From: Microbacterium sp. AG238
GTDB taxonomy: Bacteria; Actinomycetota; Actinomycetes; Actinomycetales; Microbacteriaceae
Length of the DNA: 64,000 nt
Assembly (NCBI RefSeq): GCF_003610405.1
Contig: NZ_RAQC01000001.1
Coordinates: forward strand, 1,860,001-1,924,000
Reading direction: 5' to 3'
Shown here: positions 58,712 through 64,000 of the stretch, piece after piece
Numbering within the stretch: position 1 is the stretch's first letter
Layout of the letters: the number at the start of each line of letters is the position of its first letter
Translations under genes and position numbers: made by a program
The notes under the pieces: generated by a model
Database searches by the model: none
What the model was told of the DNA's origin: nothing
The model's input: only the letters and a program-made list of their open reading frames with translations

Positions 58712-59688
58712 ACCGGTCGGAGGTGCGGTTCGGACAGACCGAGCTGCCGGAACGTCAGGTCGAGGTGCTTCGCCGCGCGGTGCGGCTCGAATGGATCACG
58801 ATCGGGTTCCTGGCGGTCACCGTGACCCTCGTCTTCCTCGTGCTCGGCAACTCGCAGGCGATGAAGGCGGCGTGGATCGAGGACCTGCTGTCGTTCATCC
58901 CGCCGCTGGCGTTCCTCATCGCGATCCGCGTCAACCGGCGACGACCGACGCTGCGGCATCCGTACGGCTATCACCGCTCGGTCGGAGTCGGTCACCTCGT
59001 CGCCGCTGTCGCCCTGACCACGATGGGCACCTACCTGATCGTCGAGTCGGGCATCGGGCTGCTGAGCGGCGAGCACCCGACGATCGGCACGGTCGAACTG
59101 TTCGGCGCGTCGATCTGGCTCGGGTGGCTGATGATCGGGGTCATGGCGCTGACAGCCGTGCCGCCTGTCCTGCTCGGGCGCGCGAAGATCACGCTGGCGC
59201 GCGAGCTGCACAACAAGGTGCTCTACGCCGATGCCGACATGAATAAGGCCGACTGGATGACCGCGGTCGGGTCCATCGTGGGCGTCACGGGCATCGGCCT
59301 CGGGCTGTGGTGGCTCGACGCGGCGGCGGCGCTCTTCATCGCGGCGGGCATCCTGCGCGACGGGCTGAAGAACCTGCGGGCCGCGATCATCGACCTCATG
59401 GACGCGCGAGCGACGACGTTCGACGATGCTGAGCCTCATCCGCTCGCGGGCGAGATCGACGCCTACCTCGCGAGCCTCCCGTGGGTGTCGGCGGCGGGCA
59501 GCCGGGTGCGTGACGAGGGACACGTGTTCCACGTCGAGTCGTTCGTCGTGCCGCGCGACGGTCGGATGCCGACCCTCGACGAGCTGGAAGCGGCGCGCGA
59601 AGGCTGCGTCGAGCTCGACTGGAAGGTGCAGGACATCGTGCTGGTGCCGGTGCGCGAGCTGCCGATCGTCGTGCCGGTCAGCGAGTGA
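58708..59688 (+). CDS. Cation diffusion facilitator (CDF) family protein
   Basis: 326 residues, six helices with the CDF layout: VRLEWITIGFLAVTVTLVFLVLGN, WIEDLLSFIPPLAFLIA, then RHPYGYHRSVGVGHLVAAVA, and a C-terminal cytosolic domain with VSAAGSRVRDEGHVFHVESFVV. The usual transport-site residues are partly changed (expected HxxxD patterns appear as ..EDLLS.. and ..DADMNKADW..), so metal specificity is uncertain. GTG start coupled to the lipoprotein gene. Confidence 0.9.
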   Translation: MNRSEVRFGQTELPERQVEVLRRAVRLEWITIGFLAVTVTLVFLVLGNSQAMKAAWIEDLLSFIPPLAFLIAIRVNRRRPTLRHPYGYHRSVGVGHLVAAVALTTMGTYLIVESGIGLLSGEHPTIGTVELFGASIWLGWLMIGVMALTAVPPVLLGRAKITLARELHNKVLYADADMNKADWMTAVGSIVGVTGIGLGLWWLDAAAALFIAAGILRDGLKNLRAAIIDLMDARATTFDDAEPHPLAGEIDAYLASLPWVSAAGSRVRDEGHVFHVESFVVPRDGRMPTLDELEAAREGCVELDWKVQDIVLVPVRELPIVVPVSE

Positions 59689-60466
59689 CGAGCTCGCGCA
59701 ACGCCGTGACGACATCCGGTCGGCCGACGATGACGAGGTCGCCGTCGGCCGAGGTCCAGGATGCCGCTCCCGCCTCGGTCGCGATGAGCGCGCCGCCGAC
59801 GAGGTCCCAGATCTCGTTGCGGTAGGCCACGAGGGCGCCGAGCCCGCCCGTCACGAGCAGCGCCCAGTCCGACGACGGAGCCCAGCTGCGCAGGACCCGC
59901 TTCGTGCCGCGCTCGAGGCGATCGAACAGCTCGTTGCGACGCGGGTCGTCATGGCCGACGTCGTAACCCTGTGTGAAGGCGACGGTCTCGTGAGCGAGCG
60001 CACCCGCCCCCTCGATGACGAGGCGCGGTGCGGTGGATCCGGATTCGTCGGAGTCGCCGGCGGTGAATGCCCCGCTCCCCTCGATGGCCCAGAACGTGCG
60101 GCGCCGCGGTGAGTCGTGGACGACCGCCATCACCGGACGGTCGCGCTGGCAGAGCGTGATGCAGACGCCGTAGACATCGAGCCCCAGCACGTAGTTGTGC
60201 GTGCCGTCGAGCGGGTCGATGAGCCAGCGGTACTCGCCCTCGTCGCTGCCCTGCTCGCCGCCCTCCTCGCCGAGGATCGCGTGCTCCGGATACGCGCGCC
60301 GCAGGGCCTCGACGATCCGCCGCTCTGTCTCGCGATCGACGTGCGTCACGAGGTCGGCGCCGTCGCCCTTCGCGTCGATGCGGGCGGTCGCCCGCTCCGC
60401 GACGGCGACGTCGCCGGCTTCACGGGCGAGGGCGATGGCCAGGTCTGCTGCGCGCTGGAGATCCAC
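59678..60466 (-). CDS. Inositol-monophosphatase family phosphatase
   Basis: 262 residues. Metal motifs GEEGGEQ, WLIDPLDGTHNYV (about residues 80-92) and the distal WDLVGGALIATEAG are intact. The family covers inositol phosphate, histidinol phosphate and fructose-1,6-bisphosphate phosphatases; the variant here cannot be narrowed from sequence alone. GTG start at 60466 set by TAGCGT 7 nt upstream. Its 3' end overlaps the CDF gene by 11 nt, convergent. Confidence 0.9.
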   Translation of the reverse strand: MDLQRAADLAIALAREAGDVAVAERATARIDAKGDGADLVTHVDRETERRIVEALRRAYPEHAILGEEGGEQGSDEGEYRWLIDPLDGTHNYVLGLDVYGVCITLCQRDRPVMAVVHDSPRRRTFWAIEGSGAFTAGDSDESGSTAPRLVIEGAGALAHETVAFTQGYDVGHDDPRRNELFDRLERGTKRVLRSWAPSSDWALLVTGGLGALVAYRNEIWDLVGGALIATEAGAASWTSADGDLVIVGRPDVVTALRELVTR

Positions 60467-60473
60467 CCGCCCG

Positions 60474-60479
60474 ACGCTA
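60474..60479 (-). promoter_or_regulatory. -10 element of the inositol-phosphatase-like gene (leaderless)
   Basis: TAGCGT on the minus strand, 7 nt before GTG 60466. Confidence 0.55.
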
Positions 60480-60573
60480 TCGGCAGCCAGAGACGACGAG
60501 AACCTGCCGGAACCGGCAGAGCAAGCCTCAACGGCGCTGGGCAGGCCAATCGGGTTGCTGACAGTATCGAGTT

Positions 60574-61893
60574 GTGAGGCGCGACTACCTGGGGCGTGCC
60601 GCGCTGGCGGCATCCGCGATGTTCCTGCCGGGGATCGGCAGCGTCGTCATCCTGCTCGTCATGGCGATCGCCTATTCCGACGAGGTCCAGGCGGCGATCG
60701 GCCTGGGAGGCTCCACCGCCGCGATCGTGACGGTCGTGGCATCCGGTTTCGTGGTCACCACCATCCGCGCGCGCACGGCGGGGCACTCCCTCGAAGGAGA
60801 GTTGACGGGGGCGGTGGGGGCGGCGATGCTTCTGCTGCTGGCCGCTATCGCGATCGCGCTCCTCAGTCCGGTCGTCTCGCGCTCGGACGCGGGCGGGTAC
60901 TTCGCCGTCTATTGGATCGCCACCATCCCGGCGACGGTGCTCACGCCGATCGGCTTCGTCTTCAACGGCGCGTTCCAGGCGCAGCACCGCGACGGCACCA
61001 ACCTGATCACCGCGGTCACCGGAACGCTCGTGAAAGCCGCCGTCGCGGCCGTCGTCGTCGCGCTCGGCGTCCCACCGCTCGCGGCTGTGGCTGCCGTCGG
61101 CGCCACGACGTCGGTCGTGTCGATCCTGGGAGTGCTGGTGCGCGGATCACAGCTCGCGCGAGCGGACATGATCTCGTGGCGCATGGTGGCGTCGGCGGCG
61201 CGTGAGGCTCTCGCGCATCCCGTCGCCGTCATCCGGTCACTCGGCGAGCGCGCGGCCGCGTCGGTCGACGGACTGGTCTTCCTGGTGACCTTCACGGCAG
61301 CGATCATGGTGGCCACTGCGCACTCCCCCGCCGACGGTGCGGTGGTCGCGCTGTCGGTGGCGGTGATGCGCTCCGTCATCGTCCCGCTGAAGCAGTTCGG
61401 CGTGGTCGGGGCAAGATTCGTCATCGCCGAGCGCGGGGGAGGCGGCGGGCGCGGGCTCGGGCGCGGGCGGGCCATGCGCCTGTCGACGGTGCAGGCGAAC
61501 TGTCTCGTCCTGCTCGCGGCGATCGCGGTGGCGCTGACGATCTCGCGCCTGGCTCTGCCGGTCTTCGACCAGCTCGGCTGGCTGATCGTCGCGATGATGG
61601 CCGTGCAACTGCTCATCGAACCGTGGGCAAGTGTCCTGTACTCCTACCGCAAGATCGCGCTGTCGACAGCGGCTGGGCTGCCCGCCCTCGTGATCGCGTA
61701 CGGGGCGGTCGGTGGGTCGGGGCTGACGCTGCTCGCCGTCACACGTTCCGGCTCGGCCGAGGCCATCTGGGGGGTCCTGCTCGCGACACGTGTCGTCTTC
61801 GCCGTCCTCCTGGCCTGGACCCCTCGCATATCGATGCCCGCGGGTCCAGACTGGCGTCGCGGCGTCATCCGCCGCAGACGGGATGCGGCATGA
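60574..61893 (+). CDS. MATE/flippase-like multi-pass membrane protein
   Basis: 439 residues, about 12 helices, most similar in layout to MOP-superfamily exporters (MATE or polysaccharide flippase-like): helices near residues 8-30, 45-60, 75-95, 105-125 and so on, with GAFQAQHRDGTNLITAVTGTL between helices 4 and 5, and a Gly/Arg-rich central loop (ERGGGGGRGLGRGRAM). No glycosyltransferases nearby to suggest a glycan. GTG start. The stop overlaps the RibD-like start (ATGA). Confidence 0.8.
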   Translation: MRRDYLGRAALAASAMFLPGIGSVVILLVMAIAYSDEVQAAIGLGGSTAAIVTVVASGFVVTTIRARTAGHSLEGELTGAVGAAMLLLLAAIAIALLSPVVSRSDAGGYFAVYWIATIPATVLTPIGFVFNGAFQAQHRDGTNLITAVTGTLVKAAVAAVVVALGVPPLAAVAAVGATTSVVSILGVLVRGSQLARADMISWRMVASAAREALAHPVAVIRSLGERAAASVDGLVFLVTFTAAIMVATAHSPADGAVVALSVAVMRSVIVPLKQFGVVGARFVIAERGGGGGRGLGRGRAMRLSTVQANCLVLLAAIAVALTISRLALPVFDQLGWLIVAMMAVQLLIEPWASVLYSYRKIALSTAAGLPALVIAYGAVGGSGLTLLAVTRSGSAEAIWGVLLATRVVFAVLLAWTPRISMPAGPDWRRGVIRRRRDAA

Positions 61894-62453
61894 GACCTCT
61901 GCGGTACTCGATCAATGTGACGCTCGACGGGTGCTGCCACCATGAGGCGGGGCTGCCGCCCGACCAAGAATCGATGGGCTACTGGACGGCGCAGATGGCC
62001 GGGGTCGACGCGTTGCTGCTCGGCCGCGTGACGTACGAGATGATGGCCGCCGCCTGGCGACGGCCCGCCTCGGGCGAGTGGCCCGAGTGGATGGATGACG
62101 CCGAGATCAGATTCGCCGAGGCCATCGACGGCGCCCGGAAGTTCGTCGTGTCGTCGACCCTTGGCGATCCCGACTGGAACGCCGAGCTCATCTCGGGCGA
62201 CCTGGAGACCGCCGTCCGAGCGCTGAAGGCCGAGCCGGGCGCCGGGCTCTGGGTCGGCGGCGTCATGCTGCCCACCGCCCTGGCGGACCTCGGCCTCATC
62301 GACGAGTTCGAGTTCGTCGTGCACCCCGTCGTCGCGGGACGGGGGCCGACGCTGCTCGCGGGCCTGCACGGGCAGATCGAGCTCGAAGCGGTCGACCGCA
62401 CAGCATTCCGCTCGGGGGCTGTGGCGACGCGGTACCGGCTGCGCAGCGCCTGA
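61890..62453 (+). CDS. Dihydrofolate reductase-fold protein (RibD C-terminal-like)
   Basis: 187 residues with the RibD_C / YyaP-type pattern: YSINVTLDGCCHHEAGLP at the start, GVDALLLGRVTYEMMAAAW, KFVVSSTL, LWVGGVMLPTALADLGLIDEFEFVVHPVVAGRG. Such single-domain NADPH-fold proteins are common in actinobacteria, reaction mostly unknown. Coupled to the membrane protein gene by a 4-nt overlap. Confidence 0.9.
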   Translation: MRPLRYSINVTLDGCCHHEAGLPPDQESMGYWTAQMAGVDALLLGRVTYEMMAAAWRRPASGEWPEWMDDAEIRFAEAIDGARKFVVSSTLGDPDWNAELISGDLETAVRALKAEPGAGLWVGGVMLPTALADLGLIDEFEFVVHPVVAGRGPTLLAGLHGQIELEAVDRTAFRSGAVATRYRLRSA

Positions 62454-62543
62454 CCTGATGTGATCTGAGCGCGCGACGCGAACCCCGGTTACGACAGGTG
62501 TCGCCGGATGACGGGCGGCCTTGGCAGCGCTCGGGGCGAGGTC

Positions 62544-62549
62544 GACAGT
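62544..62549 (+). promoter_or_regulatory. -10 element of the LLM oxidoreductase pair (leaderless)
   Basis: GACAGT, 6 nt before ATG 62556. Confidence 0.5.
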
Positions 62550-62555
62550 GGGCTC

Positions 62556-63758
62556 ATGTCTCACCGCATCCATCTCGCCGTCGCTCTCGAGCGGGCCGGC
62601 TGGCACCCCGCCGCGTGGCGCGCGTCCGGGCTCTCGCCGCGCGCGTTCACCACATCCCGTCACTGGGCCGACCAGGTGCGACTCCTCGACGGGGCGGGCG
62701 TGACTCTCGCGACCATCGAGGACGCGCTCTCGCTGACCGACCGCTTGGAAGACGCGAACGACCCCGACCCCGGGTGGCTGCACGGGCGTATCGACGCGGT
62801 GCTGCTGGCCTCCGCGCTCGCGCCGCTCACGCACCGGATCGGGCTGATCCCGACGGTCACGACGACGCACACCGAGCCGTTCCACGTCGCCACCGGCATC
62901 CAGACGCTCGACTTCGCCAGTCGTGGCCGCGCGGGCGTGCGGCTCGTCGTCGGCGGGTCGGCCGCGGAGCGCGCGAACTTCGGGCGGCGCGACGAGATCG
63001 ATCTCGAGACCGGGTTCCGCGAGGCGGGCGAGGTCGCCGACGCGCTCGGGCGCCTGTGGGACTCGTGGCAGGACGATGCGATCATCCGGGATGCCGCGAG
63101 CGGCCGCTTCGTCGACGCCGACCGCATCCACAACATCGACGTCGCGGGCGAGTTCTTCTCGATCACCGGGGCCTCGATCGTGCCCCGCTCGCCCCAGGGC
63201 CGCCCCATCATCTCGGTACTCGCGCACCAGACCGTGCCGTTCCGCCTCGCCGCCGAGCACGCCGACGTCGTGTTCGTCACGCCCCACGATGCGGCCGCCG
63301 CGACCGGCATCCTCGCCGAGCTCGACGGAGCCGCCGCCGAGCTGCGCCGCTCTGGCGAGCGCCTGCGCGTGTTCGCCGACGTGATCGTGCTCGTCGAGGA
63401 GACGAGTGCGGCTGCACGCGACGCGCTCGCGCGGCTCGACGACCTCGTCGGAGGCGAGTTCCGCTCGGACGCGCGGGTCGTCGCCGGCACGCCGACCGAG
63501 GTCGCCGAGCACATCCGGGCCCTCGCAGAGACCGGCGTCGACGGTGTGCGGCTGCGGCCGGCACGCCAGCCCGATGACGTCGTCGCGATCGCCGAGCGTC
63601 TCGCCCCGCTGCTGCGCGCGACCCGTGTGCTGCGCGACGACGACGCCACCACCTTGCGCGGCCGGCTCGGCCTGCCGCGTCCCGCGAGCAGGTACGCCGG
63701 CCCCGCGCACGACTCCGCCAACGAGTCCGCCCCGACACGAGAGAAGGTCGCCCTGTGA
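62556..63758 (+). CDS. LLM-class flavin-dependent oxidoreductase
   Basis: 400 residues, bacterial-luciferase-like TIM barrel using reduced FMN. FHVATGIQTLDFASRGRAGVRLVVGGS, GFREAGEVADALGRLWDSW and FVDADRIHNIDVAGEFFSITG are typical of this group. The N-terminal 50 residues (ALERAGWHPAAWRA) and the C-terminal segment fit the NtaA/SsuD relatives. The ATG at 62556 follows a -10-like box. GTGA overlap with the next gene, another LLM enzyme, suggests that the pair acts in one pathway (for example degradation of a sulfonate or chelator), not proven. Confidence 0.9.
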   Translation: MSHRIHLAVALERAGWHPAAWRASGLSPRAFTTSRHWADQVRLLDGAGVTLATIEDALSLTDRLEDANDPDPGWLHGRIDAVLLASALAPLTHRIGLIPTVTTTHTEPFHVATGIQTLDFASRGRAGVRLVVGGSAAERANFGRRDEIDLETGFREAGEVADALGRLWDSWQDDAIIRDAASGRFVDADRIHNIDVAGEFFSITGASIVPRSPQGRPIISVLAHQTVPFRLAAEHADVVFVTPHDAAAATGILAELDGAAAELRRSGERLRVFADVIVLVEETSAAARDALARLDDLVGGEFRSDARVVAGTPTEVAEHIRALAETGVDGVRLRPARQPDDVVAIAERLAPLLRATRVLRDDDATTLRGRLGLPRPASRYAGPAHDSANESAPTREKVAL

Positions 63759-64000
63759 GCCGCTCGCCCCGCCAGATCCACCTGGCCGCACACTTCCCCG
63801 GCGTCAACAGCACCACGGTGTGGACCGACCCCGCCTCGGGCAGCCAGATCGACTTCGCCGCATTCGAGTACTTCGCGCGCTCGGCCGAGCGCGGCTTCTT
63901 CGACTACGTGTTCCTCGCCGAGGGCCTGCGCCTCCGCGAGCACAAGGGCCGCGTGCACGAGCTCGACGTGCTGGGCCGCCCGAACACCCTCGCGATCCTG
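63755..64000 (+). CDS. Second LLM-class flavin-dependent monooxygenase (NtaA/DszA-like), truncated by window end
   Basis: 82 codons visible, GTG start overlapping the previous stop. The start RQIHLAAHFPGVNSTTVWTDP and FAAFEYFARSAERGFFDYVFLAEGLRLREH match the N-terminus of NtaA/SnaA/DszA monooxygenases, which use FMNH2 from a partner reductase. The frame is open to the last base, so most of the protein lies outside the window. Confidence 0.9.
   Translation, partial: MSRSPRQIHLAAHFPGVNSTTVWTDPASGSQIDFAAFEYFARSAERGFFDYVFLAEGLRLREHKGRVHELDVLGRPNTLAIL

Noticed and set aside
1..64000. Prophage, insertion sequence, integrative element or CRISPR array
   Set aside because: No transposase, integrase, phage or Cas gene and no regularly spaced direct repeats anywhere in the window.

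Overview
High-GC actinobacterial chromosome with the look of Microbacteriaceae, most likely Microbacterium. This is inferred from codon use, many GTG starts, -10 hexamers sitting 6-7 nt before start codons, the SufS/SufU pair, and a CebEFG-BglC-CebR cellobiose locus. There is no species-level marker. I see no tRNA, rRNA, transposase, integrase, phage gene or CRISPR array. Most of the window is ordinary chromosomal backbone with small accessory groups between purine genes.

Layout. 1-6.9 kb: 3' part of purD, a PadR-controlled MFS exporter, purC, a uracil/xanthine permease and a two-domain VOC protein. 6.9-12.9 kb: cello-oligosaccharide operon on the minus strand (cebE-cebF-cebG-bglC-cebR) with three CebR-type operators around one promoter. 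13-15.8 kb: purS-purQ, a 2-hydroxyacid dehydrogenase, a 324-nt non-coding gap and apt. 15.8-18.6 kb: GH13 alpha-glucosidase and its LacI regulator. 18.6-25 kb: M20 amidohydrolase, two diverged membrane-anchored paralogues, a KimA-like APC permease and a coiled-coil protein. 25-30.2 kb: sufS-sufU, a membrane protein, an ArsR/SRPBCC pair, a DksA/TraR zinc-finger protein and an acidic small protein. 30.3-38.3 kb: complete kdp locus, including kdpF and an extra 27-residue membrane micro-ORF before it, then kdpDE. 38.3-45 kb: small accessory genes (GNAT, membrane LuxR, LRR-like, VOC, NTF2-like, DUF1349, membrane protein) and a Tat-exported phospholipase C-like enzyme. 45-49.3 kb: purL and a tandem pair of unknown membrane/coiled-coil proteins. 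49.3-52.5 kb: glycine-betaine ABC transporter. 52.8-64 kb: GNAT/TetR pair, chorismate mutase, AI-2E family permease, beta-propeller lactonase, purA, lipoprotein/CDF pair, inositol-phosphatase-like enzyme, MATE-like protein, RibD-like reductase and two flavin-dependent monooxygenases, the last cut by the window end.

How it fits together. Purine synthesis (purD, C, S, Q, L, A and salvage by apt) is complete enough to see that PurL is the short form needing PurS and PurQ, yet purSQ and purL lie 31 kb apart. Their leaders share a near-identical start at the -10 region. Potassium and osmotic control is concentrated here (KdpFABC-DE, KimA-like permease, OpuA-type ABC). Sugar use is split between the CebR operon and the GH13/LacI pair, each with recognisable palindromic operators.

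The most unusual feature is a set of eight 66-84 nt intergenic elements. Each folds on itself almost end to end, and seven of the eight start 6-45 nt past a stop codon. They have no T-tract and mostly different arm sequences, with two sequence pairs recurring. They fit no element class I recognise.
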